Assembly (NCBI RefSeq): GCF_963678635.1
Contig: NC_087063.1
Coordinates: 40,934,759 to 40,998,758, forward strand
Origin: Symsagittifera roscoffensis
Lineage: Eukaryota; Xenacoelomorpha; Acoela; Convolutidae
DNA length: 64,000 bases
Direction: 5' to 3'
Position 1 is the stretch's first letter. Each line of letters opens with the position of its first letter. This document shows, one piece after another, positions 10,301 through 18,611 of the stretch. A program made the position numbers and the translations under genes. The notes beneath the pieces were generated by a model. That model did not search any database. It had not been told where the DNA came from and saw only the letters and a program-made list of their open reading frames with translations.

Positions 10301-13300
10301 CGTCGTTGAGTCAGAAGGATGCGATGATTGAGGAGATGAGGGCTGAAGGTGAGAAGTTGGCCCAGGAGGAATACAAGAAGAACAGTCTCATCAAGAAACT
10401 CAAGGCCAAAGAGAAAGAACTGCAGACCAGTCTGGACAAAACCAAGTAAGAATGTTGTTTTGCAAGTCTTATAAGAGTCGATGAACGCAGTGGTTTTTTT
10501 TCAGGAAAAAAGTTTTTAAAATGCTCTAATAACTACAGGTATGCATTCATACATGTTAATGCATTTATGAATGCACTTAGGTATATATATTCACTTTTTG
10601 GTAAAATGTTAAAATAGGTGGTGATTTTGAGTATAGTGCATCTATCAAATTAGAACTATAATGCATAAAGTAGTCCTTTTATTTTCAATCAATATTTTCA
10701 TGCTACGAAGATAGTTTTTGTAAATACGTTACTCTGCCAGATAAAGATTTATTTAAAAGTTCAAGTTTTACACTTTTGCCAAACATATGGCTTTTGAAAT
10801 TAATTATAAATCGTGTTCGAAATATATAAATAAGCGATCCAGCTATTTAACTTGAACCTGCCACCTTTTGTAATATATCACCCACTTTTTGAATTAAATT
10901 TAAATGCATCTGCTGAAAATTAGTTAAATTTCACTGTCCAACTACGAACGTGGAATTGGCGAGAAAAACGTGAACTAGTTTCGAAAATGGATTTAAATTT
11001 TCGGATTTCCCATCAGAATAATAAATTTACCTATTGATCCAATTTTCTCAAATTGGGTTTAATTTATCAAAATAGTGTCAATCAAAAATTTTCCTCGAAA
11101 TGCAAAGATCTTTAAGATATATATATTTTTTGAATTCGAATGTTGGCTATTTTTAAATGATTGTTCATTTTGATTTAAATGATTGTTCATTTTTGAGTGC
11201 TATCTTTTGAGGTCAAACAATTGGTCCTTCAATTTGATTTCAATTTTTACTAGGCGTTTTATTCCATTGCAATCACCCCCTTTGTTATTAATCGTATTCC
11301 ATGTTCTTTGCTTTAAGACAAAATCTGGATGATAAGACGAGCGAGTTAACTTCAGTTACAGAAAGCTTCACTAAGCTACAGCAGAAAGTAGCCGAACAGC
11401 GAGACACCATCACCCAAATGAATGCCACGATGACCAGAAACGAGTCACTTCTCAGTAAAAAGACGAACGAAAACGACGAGTTGGTGGAGAAAACAAGCGC
11501 GCTACAAAATAATTTAGACTCAGTGTTCCGAGAACTGCGTGAACTGCAACAGCAAATGGCAGATAAAGACGCCAAATTTGCGCAGTCACAAGCAGTGGTT
11601 AATGAGGAAATACTGCAGGAGAAAGAGGAATTGCTGAGGAGTCTGCAGTGTAAGTGGGAGGAGGAGCGGGAACTGTTGAGTCAGCAGGTGCAGGATGCAA
11701 ACACGAGTGTGGCGAGGATGGAACAGGCGGCAGCTAGGAGGGAGAATCTACTCAAGGATGAGATCAAGGACCTCCAGATGGTGAGAGACTAATCTGGTAT
11801 TGTAGGGTCCAGATAAAGAGGTTCGCGTTCAACTTGAGACATGAGTGAACGTAATGCTGGTGCCATTTATGACAACTTCACTAAAGTGGAGTTGAGATTT
11901 ATGTCTCTCTCGTGTGATGGAATTTTATGTCTCTGTGGTGTGATGAATAGTTCAAGAAGTATCCTCAATTTAGTAATTCGTAATTTTAGCTACTTAAGTA
12001 GATGTGTCGTATCTCATTCACTTGTATTTAATGCAAGTTGATTGATGCTTAATAAACGTATCAAACTCGATGTTGCTTGTAGAGATTAGAGGAAGAAATG
12101 CAGCGAGGTCAGGGGTTAAGTGAGGGCGTCTCTCAGGCGACACAGCCTCTGTGGAATCAGATATCGAGGCTGCAGCGTCAGCAGCAGGATCAGCAGTCGC
12201 AGTGGAGTCAACTGGAAAAGAACTATCTCGACAGACTGGCAGAGGCCGAGTCACGTGCGGGGCAAGCAGCCGAATCAGAAAGGTATGTGACGTGAATACA
12301 TAGCATATTGTTTTGGAATAAAAAGCTTTGTCTTTGCTTTTAGGAATACTGTTAGAATAAAAACGACCTCGGCTAAAGTTTTGGTAATCAAAATTACTGC
12401 CTATATCTTGTTTAAGAGTAATGAACGTAGTGAGTACTCTTATATAGGTCTTGCTGATTTTTTTTTGTTTTTAAGGAAAAAGTCTTAAGATTTGTTCACG
12501 CTCAGTTTTGATTTTTTGCGGTTTGACTCATGATTTCTTAAGTTCATTACATTTCCATTGTTTACGCAAGCATAGCTTGTGTTATAGAATGAACTATCTT
12601 TTTTTCCAAACTAAGTCGCAAATATTACTGCGATGCAATTGTTGCGGCAAAATAATTTCATGTTGAAAATGTTAATTTTGATCCAGGTATTAAGTAAAAC
12701 CAATGCTAAGGATATTAACACCGACTATTATTTTACAAATAGCACTTTAGCTTCAAGGTATCATGGATGTGTAGCCTGGAGGTAGGGAAGGAGACCAGCA
12801 ACAAAGTAAGAGGATTCGAATTTGGGCAGGGTCGGATGTTTTTAATGAACTTTTTTTGTATACTAGATAAAATTGAGGCATGTTAAATGGTAAATTCCTG
12901 TTTGATTAAAACAGGTATTCTGAAAATGTTTGAAATTGGGTTTTTTTTAACACAAAAAGTTATGGCCCTCAGAAAACTCAAATTTTCAGTTTTTTGACCG
13001 TTTTTTTTTGAATTTTCATTTGACTTTTCTCAAAACTACCTTTCAAAATCTAAGATTTGAATTTTAATCGAAGGGGAGGGTTGTAAAAAGCTCTCATGCA
13101 CAAGCGATTACTCTCAAATTTGTTCATCCAAAAAAAAATAACCCTCGGAAAAGTTTAGGCATCTCTCAAACTAACAAGCTCTTGTAATCACTTCAGTTGT
13201 TAAGAAAATTGAAGTAATTAATGAAATTATCAGACTTTAAAGTCATTATATTGGGATTTATTTTTTTTTGCTATAGGTATGTTTTTGAAATTACCCTTGT

Positions 13301-14775
13301 CCTTTCGCATCAATACAAAAATTTCAAAAATTATCAAACAGATATTGCCAGCTGTAGCTGGCCTCTAATAGGTTTTTTTTTCAAATTGTATGGTACTGCT
13401 AAAGCGTCATAATTGGCTTGCGTCACTTAATAATTATGTAGACTCATAATTGGCTTGCGTCACTTAAGTTTTACTCGTTCAGTTTTTCCCAGTATCATTA
13501 TCGGTAATAGTTTTGCTTGTGTATGCGAAGTGCAACTTTGCCACTCAGTAAACGGAAAGGAAACTCCTCTATCGAACAGCAAAGTTGTAAAGGTCACGAA
13601 AAACGTGATCGACTTCTAATTTCGAAAATGGAAATTAATTTTCAGATTTCCCAGCGAAATAAAAGTTTTACCTATTGATCCAGTTTTCTCAAATTGGGTT
13701 AATTTTAACAAAAAAGTGTCCATAATAAATTGTTCTAGAAACTGAAAGAGCTTTAAAGGCCATTTAATTTTTTCTTCGAAAGTCAAAAGTTGAAGTCGTT
13801 TTTTTTTCAGTTTTTTTTTCAGTCATAACTCTTTTCCAACTGTCAGTTGGCTATGTTTGAAATTACGCGATGAAGCTCAAAATCTTTTCGATTGAGTGTT
13901 TGTGTCTTAAAATGAGGAGGAAGGCGTTGAAAGGGGTTATTGATACAACTGAATATTTTGTTTTATATTGGCGTGAGTAGGATTGCAACCGAGAGTGCAG
14001 TGGAGCTGAAGATCAAAATGTCCTCTTTGGAAGCGCAGCTGGCCACGGTGAGGTCGGAGCATTCGAAGAGTGTAAAAATTAACGAACAGAAGGACTCCGA
14101 TTTAGAGAGACTCAGGGAACAAGTGGCCACGTAAGTTTTTCAGCAAAAAAGTATGATTAGCGCACTATCTTTTTGTATCAGTCGCGCTCTTTTTGCTGTA
14201 AGGAGAAATAAACGAGCCGTGTTTTCATGAAGCGGACCACTGGGCACCCAAATGGCCCCTTATTATTGTATTTTTGGATGAAACTCATTTTTAATTGACC
14301 AAACCCCTTTAGAAATTGAGAGCACCTTAAATCGTAATTTACGCCAAATTTGATAAGGGAAGCGCGCACCGAAAAACATTTTTTTTTGTCGGCGCCTTCA
14401 AAAAGTGTTCATAAGAGCATACAGGCTTAATACTTTGCTTATAGTATTTTAAAAGATCTAATTAATTCGGTTAGACCTAAAAAAAACTTCATATCGTTTG
14501 ATTTTTAAAAATCTTTATTTTACCCTCAAAAAATCCTAGATCTGCCCCTAAATATTTGTATTGTGAGATCAAATTATTCTTAAATTGACCGCTAAAGGAT
14601 GGCAAAATGTTGACTGCATATCAGGTTGAAAGAGGAGTTGGTCGTATCGAACGAGAAAAGTGCAATGGTGGAGAGGCAACTGAGTGTTGTGCAGGCAGAG
14701 ATGGACTGTGAGAAACAGGCTCTGGAACAAGTCAAGAGGAAGTGTAGGACACTGGATGAGCAAAACAGAGAAATG
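6089..14775 (+). CDS. TMF1: TMF1 golgin (TATA element modulatory factor 1), partial, nine exons in window
   Basis: Nine exons (6089-7311, 7408-7452, 7534-7637, 9769-9924, 10278-10445, 11318-11780, 12083-12282, 13981-14130, 14625-14775) join in one frame for 886 codons, with consistent phase at all eight junctions and GT/AG introns. The product matches vertebrate TMF1 from memory: SIEVL near the start, EGEKLAQEEYKKNSLIKKLK (TMF_DNA_bd region), EQAAARRENLLKDEI, LEKNYLDRL and KMSSLEAQ all occur in the same order. TMF1 is a long coiled-coil golgin at the trans-Golgi that binds Rab6 and captures vesicles; it was also named ARA160, an androgen-receptor coactivator. Here the first residues come from an exon to the left of the window. 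The C-terminal TMF_TATA_bd / Rab6-binding domain is absent and must lie beyond a giant repeat-filled intron. Vertebrate TMF1 is about 1090 residues, so roughly the last 200 or more are missing. Confidence 0.9.
7312..7407 (+). other. TMF1 intron, short (96 bp)
   Basis: This is a GTGAGT...TTTTAG intron. The next one (7453-7533, 81 bp) is equally short. Together they contrast with the 2.1-kb and more than 49-kb introns further on. Confidence 0.75.
7408..7452 (+). CDS. TMF1: TMF1 45-bp microexon
   Basis: This exon has 15 codons (LREGERTAIIDELLE) between GTTTTAG and GTATGC. It is phase 0 on both sides, so skipping it would keep the frame. Its small size means gene predictors may miss it. It begins the coiled coil. 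Confidence 0.75.
7534..7637 (+). CDS. TMF1: TMF1 coiled-coil exon
   Basis: The exon starts after GATAATAG and ends before GTAAAA; it enters in phase 0 and leaves with two bases. It encodes IQSLEETVHAREHQLISVNK and more, resembling the human TMF1 stretch VEFLNEKLEKREAQLLSLSK. A heptad pattern is visible. Confidence 0.85.
7712..7749 (+). other. two adjacent perfect hairpins in a TMF1 intron
   Basis: CTTGC-GAAA-GCAAG at 7712-7725 is a 5-bp stem closed by a GNRA-type tetraloop. It is followed at once by AGTCTTGT (7726-7733) pairing with ACAAGACT (7742-7749) across an 8-base loop. Both stems are perfect. A C-run (CCCCCC) follows. The function is unknown; it could be the structured head of a small dispersed element. 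Confidence 0.6.
7815..7985 (+). repeat. decayed tRNA-derived SINE-like element
   Basis: GCGGGGTTCGAATCCCGGC at about 7871-7889 has the B-box / T-arm form of a tRNA gene (GGTTCGAATCC), and the bases before it look like a degraded anticodon arm. A T-rich tail follows. The opposite strand reads PGFEPRTLGYKDDGINS, a peptide pattern typical of tRNA-SINE shadows in invertebrate genomes. The acceptor and D arms do not fold well, so this is not a tRNA gene. Confidence 0.55.
8430..9600 (+). repeat. T-rich dispersed repeat cluster in a TMF1 intron
   Basis: Loose motifs recur within the stretch: GGGAAGCT...GCAT near 8535 and 8838, TTATGGCCCTCGG near 8728, and a TTTTTTGACCGTTTTTT-type block. The same blocks return in the introns at 10930-11240, 12940-13150 and 13600-13860, for example TTTACCTAnTTG... 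followed by TAAATTGTTCTAGAAA at 9122-9182 and 13665-13741. No coding potential was seen. It looks like a non-autonomous family unique to this gene's introns in the window. The rest of the 7638-9768 intron shows nothing else. Confidence 0.5.
9769..9924 (+). CDS. TMF1: TMF1 coiled-coil exon
   Basis: The exon lies between the acceptor TTTTTTCAG and donor GTAAGC. The first base completes the split Ser codon of the previous exon, and two bases are left at the end. It encodes a coiled coil of about 51 residues (QLEMQFQRLDEETSRL onward) with Leu heptads. Confidence 0.88.
9925..10277 (+). other. TMF1 intron, 353 bp
   Basis: A GTAAGC...CTGTCAG intron with no recognisable element. Confidence 0.7.
10278..10445 (+). 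CDS. TMF1: TMF1 exon with TMF_DNA_bd-type conserved segment
   Basis: The exon lies between CTGTCAG and GTAAGA. It encodes LSQKDAMIEEMRAEGEKLAQ followed by NSLIKKLKAKEKEL, close to human LKEKDEQIRGLMEEGEKLSK and NSNIIKKLRAKDKE. This is the most diagnostic TMF1 exon and falls in the Pfam TMF_DNA_bd region, at residues 509-565 of the window product. Confidence 0.93.
10542..10575 (+). repeat. 10-bp perfect inverted repeat
   Basis: TGCATTCATA (10542-10551) pairs with TATGAATGCA (10566-10575) over a 14-base loop, in the AT-rich intron 10446-11317. It might be a mini inverted-repeat element or chance. Confidence 0.5.
10930..11240 (+). repeat. copy of the T-rich dispersed repeat
   Basis: This stretch shares AAAAACGTGA, TTCGAAAATGGA, TTTACCTATTGATCCA and TTTTCTCAAATTGGGTT with 13600-13740, in the same order and orientation. 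Near its right end a 22-bp period doubles TTTAAATGATTGTTCATTTT (11152-11171 and 11174-11193). The remainder of intron 10446-11317 holds nothing recognised. Confidence 0.6.
11318..11780 (+). CDS. TMF1: TMF1 long central coiled-coil exon
   Basis: The exon runs from the acceptor CTTTAAG to donor GTGAGA, 463 bp, entering with one base to complete a codon and leaving in phase 0. It encodes LQNNLDSVFRELRELQQQMA, resembling the human LDSAYKELTDLHKANA part, and EQAAARRENLLKDEIKDLQ, nearly the human EQAAARKEDYLRHEIGELQ. It is the central coiled coil of the golgin. Confidence 0.92.
11781..12082 (+). other. TMF1 intron, 302 bp
   Basis: A GTGAGA...TTGTAG intron with no recognisable element. Confidence 0.7.
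12083..12282 (+). CDS. TMF1: TMF1 coiled-coil exon
   Basis: The exon runs from the acceptor TTGCTTGTAG to donor GTATGT, starts in phase 0 and ends with two spare bases. It encodes VSQATQPLWNQISRLQ and WSQLEKNYLDRLAEAE, matching human VSSTTRPLLRQIENLQ and WEKLEKNLSDRLGESQ. It is Gln-rich. Confidence 0.92.
12573..12900 (+). repeat. SINE-like dispersed element, copy 1
   Basis: This copy aligns by eye with 15040-15370: AGCTTGTGTTATAG, AAGTCGCAAATATT, CCAATGCTAAGGAT, AGGTAGGGAAGGAGACC and GGGTCGGATGTTTT occur in both, in the same order. At about 12812 (AGAGGATTCGAATTTGGG) there is a decayed B-box-like core that is intact in the other copy, consistent with a tRNA-derived SINE. Confidence 0.65.
12940..13150 (+). 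repeat. copy of the T-rich dispersed repeat (first half)
   Basis: It contains CAAAAAGTTATGGCCCTC, TTTTTTGACCGTTTTTTTTT, CTCAAAACTACC and AAAAAGCTCTCATGCA, each matching blocks at 8720-8860. It lies in the TMF1 intron 12283-13980. Confidence 0.55.
13408..13467. repeat. 23-bp direct repeat, period 37
   Basis: CATAATTGGCTTGCGTCACTTAA occurs at 13408-13430 and again at 13445-13467. The same core (CATAATTGGCTTGCGTC) recurs near 15406 and in the two duplicated copies at about 18795 and 22187, so it belongs to a dispersed family. Confidence 0.85.
13600..13860 (+). repeat. copy of the T-rich dispersed repeat (second half)
   Basis: It matches 10930-11240 and 9100-9250 over the blocks TTTACCTATTGATCCA, TAAATTGTTCTAGAAA and AAAGAGCTTTAAAGGC. 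Confidence 0.6.
13981..14130 (+). CDS. TMF1: TMF1 coiled-coil exon
   Basis: The exon lies between the acceptor GTGAGTAG and donor GTAAGT. It encodes IATESAVELKIKMSSLEAQL and RLREQVAT, resembling human AATEELLANKIQMSSMESQ. One base completes the previous codon and two bases remain at the end. Confidence 0.9.
14131..14624 (+). other. TMF1 intron, 494 bp
   Basis: A GTAAGT...ATATCAG intron, AT-rich. I see no recognisable element in it. Confidence 0.65.
14625..14775 (+). CDS. TMF1: TMF1 coiled-coil exon, last one visible before the giant intron
   Basis: The exon starts after CATATCAG, completes the split Thr codon and ends in phase 0 at ATG before GTAGGA at 14776. It encodes LKEELVVSNEKSAMVERQL and on to LDEQNREM, resembling human LKDEYVRTLEETRKEKTLLN. 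The donor GTAGGA is weaker than those of the other introns. If unspliced, the frame would read 35 more codons and stop at 14878-14880. No further TMF1 exon was recognised before 64000. Confidence 0.85.
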
Positions 14776-14883
14776 GTAGGACTTCATTACATCGCCTTAT
14801 ATAGCATTTTTAAGGGTTCTGAAAGCAGGGACTCATATTACAGTAAAGCATTTGAAATGAACGAAAACTTGTTTCGATGATTT

Positions 14884-15036
14884 CAGAAATTCCAAGCATA
14901 GATCAACTGATCAAGCATGATCAAATGTGTTGATTTTCCGAAAGTAATGGTTCTGAAACACATGTTTTTATCACATGTTTTTTAAAATGGCCGTAAGTTA
15001 TGTTGATTTGGTGAATACTTGGTGACTGCAGATGAT
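14884..15036 (+). repeat. diverged leading-edge fragment of the array
   Basis: CCAAGCATAGATCAACTGAT near 14892 and TGGCCGTAAGTTATGTTGAT near 14988 match blocks at 61548-61720 and 63735-63910 (CAAGCCTAGATTAACTGAT, TAGCCGTAAGCTATGTTGAT). This shows that the array family begins about 110 bp after the last exon, before the SINE-like insertion. Confidence 0.65.
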
Positions 15037-15039
15037 TAG

Positions 15040-15370
15040 CTTGTGTTATAGTGTGAACTCTCTTTTTTTTTCAACCTAAGTCGCAAATATTGTTGCGACA
15101 AAATATTGTTGGTACAAAATGTGTTTATTTTGATCAATAACCAGCTATTAAGTACAGCCAATGCTAAGGATTTTAACACAGACTATTATATTACAAATAG
15201 CACTTAAGCTTCAAGGTATCATTAATCTGCAGCGTAGAGGTAGGGAAGGAGACCCGCAACAAAATAAGAGGGTTCGAACCTGGGAAGGGTCGGATGTTTT
15301 CGTTTTTAATGAAGTTTTTCGTATACTAGTTAAAGTGTGTCCACTATAAGTTGAGACATGTTAGTTGGAA
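15040..15370 (+). repeat. SINE-like dispersed element, copy 2 (source of the captured tail)
   Basis: This is the better-preserved counterpart of 12573-12900. AGGGTTCGAACCTGGG at about 15269-15284 is a near-perfect tRNA B-box, and AGGTAGGGAAGGAGACCC lies upstream of it. Its part from 15223 onward is repeated at 18612 and 22004 because it was caught in a tandem duplication. From about 15370 to 15460 follows another dispersed block with CATAATTGGCTTGCGTC. Confidence 0.65.
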
Positions 15371-18300
15371 TTTTTTTTCAATTTGACTGGTACTGCTAAT
15401 GCGTCATAATTGGCTTGCGTCTTGCGTCACTTAGCAGTTATGTAGACTAGGCCTTTCACGACTTTGCCTTTCACTCATTTTATGTCCTGATATTTCCATG
15501 GTTGTTCATAGATATTTTAAGTTTGATTAAACTTTCTAACACTGTGATGATATAAATCCAAGCATAGATGAACTGATCTCCTGACGATTTTGTTGAGCTG
15601 ATAAACTGTTCAAAATTGGATTCTCTTTTCGAAACTGCCGGGTTGAAAATGTGTTGATGTTCTTAGAGGAATGTTTTAACTCAATTTTTTTTTTACAAGC
15701 TGTAACTTTTTTGATTTGATCAATACTTGTGTTTTTTATAATAACAAGTCCTAAGAAATATAAATTGATCTTCACGATTCAGTTTTGTGAAAGGTTTACC
15801 ATTTGTGGATCGAACGTTTTTGTTAGTGACTGTTGCGATTTTGCCTTTCACTCATAATATGATCTGATGTTTTCATGGTTGTTCCTAAGTTTTTCAAGTT
15901 CTAGACAATTCTAGCGTTGTGATGAAATAATTTCAAGCGTATATCAATTGATCTCCTGACGATTAACTTTAACTGATGTTTTTTTGTGGTTTTGATTTTT
16001 CAAGGTACTTGTTTGCAAGTTTGTTACGGTTGATATTATTTCCTGTGTTTTCGGGACACCCATTGTTTGAGCGATTTTTAAATCAGATTCCAGTTTTTTT
16101 GTGTTGATGGTCTTAAAAGAATGTTCTTACCCTACTTTTTTACAAGCTGATAAGTTCGCTGATTCGGCCAATACTTGTTTTTTTGATAATATTAAGTCCT
16201 AGGAAAGATAAATTGATCTTCATGGTTCAGTTTTCCGAAAAATTTAACCATTTGCAGGTCGAAAGGTTTTTTAGTCACTGTTGCTATTTTGTCTTTAAAT
16301 TAATATTTGTCCTGATGTTTCAATGGTTGTTGATAAATCATTCATTAATTTTACTAACACGGTGATGATATAACTTCAAGCATAGATCAACTGATCTCCT
16401 GACGATTAAATTGAACTGATTCTTTTTTTGTGATTGTGATTTTTCAAGGTACTTGTTTGCAAGTTTGTTACGGTTGATATAATTTCCAGTGTTATCGGGA
16501 CACGCCTTGTTTGAGCGATTTTTGCATCAGATTCCAGTTTTTTTTTTGCTTACACTTACTGTTTTTTAGTGTTATTTCCACGCATGCAACCACTGATTCC
16601 CGGAAATTTTGTTTGATCTGATGGAAGTTTGAATTGTCTTGTTTATTTATTTGATTCATTTCATGGGTATATTTTTTATCTCAGCGGTTTTTGAAATGTC
16701 TAAATCTCAGTCTTTTTGAAATGTTTTTTTTTGTCAATTTTATTGAGCTGATCAAATGTTGAAAGTGGTTTTTTTTCCGAAACTGCTGGGTTGAAAATGT
16801 GTTGATGTTCTTAGAGGAATGATTTTATTTCTACTTTTTTTCAAGCTCTTAAGTTTGCTGATTTGGTCAATACTTTCAAAACTTGTTTTTTTGATAATAA
16901 CAAGTCCTAGGAAAGATAAATTGATCTTCATGATAGTTTTCCGAAAGGTTTTACCATTTGTTGGTCGAACGGTTTTTTTAGTCACTGTTGCGATTTTGTC
17001 TTTCACTTATTATTTGTCCTGATGTTTCAATGGTTGTTCTTAAATAATTTATGTTTGATTAAACTTTCCAACACGGTGATGATATAAATTCAAGCATAGA
17101 TCAACTGATCTCCTGACGATTAAAAAGAACTGATTTTTTTGTGATTGTGAGTTTGCAAGGTACTTGTCTGCAAGTTTGTTACGGTTGATATTATTTCCAG
17201 TGTTATCGGGACACGCATCGTTTGAACAATTTTATAATCAGATTCCTTTTTTTTTGTGTTGATATTCTCAGAGGAATGTTTTTACCCTACTTTTTTACAG
17301 GCTCTTAAATTTGCTGATTTGGTCAATACTTGTTTTCTGATAATAACAAGTCCTAGGAAAGATAAATTGATCTTCATGATAGTTTTCCGAAAGGTTTAAC
17401 CATTTGTATGTCAAACGGTTTTGTTAGTCACTGTTGCGATTTTGTCTTTCTCTAATTATTTGTCCTGATGTTTCAATGGTTGTTCTTAAACAATTTATGT
17501 TTGATTAACTTTTCTAACACGGTGATGATATAAGTTCAAGCGTAGATCAACTGATATCCTGGTGATTAAATTGAACTGCTTTTTTGTGATTTTGATTTTT
17601 CAAGGTACTTATTTGCAAGTTTAGTACTTTTGATTTTATTTCCCGTGTTTTCTTAGAGGATTGTTTTTACCCTTCTTTTTTACAAGCTCTTAAGTTTGCT
17701 GATTTGGGCATTACCTGGTTTCTGATAATAACAAGTCCTAGGAAAGATAAATTGATCTTCATGATGCAGTTTTCCAAAAGGCTTTACCATATGTAGGTCG
17801 AACGGTTTTTTTAGTCACTGTTGCGATTTTTCTTTCTTTAATTATTCGTCCTGATTTTTCGATGGTTGTTCTTAAATATTTTTTATGTTTGATTAAACTT
17901 TAACAATGTGAGGATATAATTTCAAGCATAGATCAACTGATCTCCTGACGATTAAAATGAACTGATTTTTTTTCTGATTTTGATTTTTCAAGGTACTTGT
18001 TTGCAAGTTTAGTACGGTTGATATTTTTTCCCGTGTTTTCGGGACACGCATTGTTTGAATGATTTTATAATCAGATTCCTTTTTTTTGTGTTGATATTCT
18101 CAGAGAAATGTTCTTACCCTTCTTTTTTACAAGCTCTTAAATTAGCTGATTAGGTCAATACTTGGTTGATGATAATAACAAGTCCTAGGAAAGATAAATT
18201 GATCTTCATGATGCAGTTTTCCGAAAGGATTTACCATTTTTAGGTCGAACGGTTTTTTCAGTCACTGGTGCGATTTTTCTTTCATTAATTATTTGTGCTG

Positions 18301-18611
18301 ATGTTTCACTGGTTCTTACATAATTCATGTTTGATAAAACTTTTTAACACGATGGTGATATAATTTCAAGCATAGATCAACTGATCTCCTGACGATTAAA
18401 TTGAACTGATTCTTTTTTTGTGATTTGGATTTTTCAAGGTACTTGTTTGCAAGTTACGGTTGATATTATTTCCCGTGTTATCGGGACACTCATTGTTTGA
18501 ACGATTTTTAAATCAGAGTCCAGTTTTTTTTTGTGTTGATGTTCTTAGAGGATTGTTTTTACCCTTCTTTATTACAAGCTCTTAACTTTGCTGATTTGGT
18601 CAATACTTCAG
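15223..18611 (+). repeat. 3.39-kb higher-order unit, copy 1
   Basis: It begins at TAATCTGCAGCGTAGAGG inside the SINE-like element and ends at CAATACTTCAG just before the same words recur at 18612. It contains the SINE tail, monomers of several lengths and one long-form monomer with the GCATGC module at about 16560-16800. The next copy is nearly identical base for base. Confidence 0.9.

Noticed and set aside
13340-13375. Helitron 3' end (hairpin GCCAGCTGTAGCTGGC followed by CTAAT)
   Set aside because: The hairpin-to-end spacing is too short and the sister copy near 9560 lacks a CTRR end; chance is likely.
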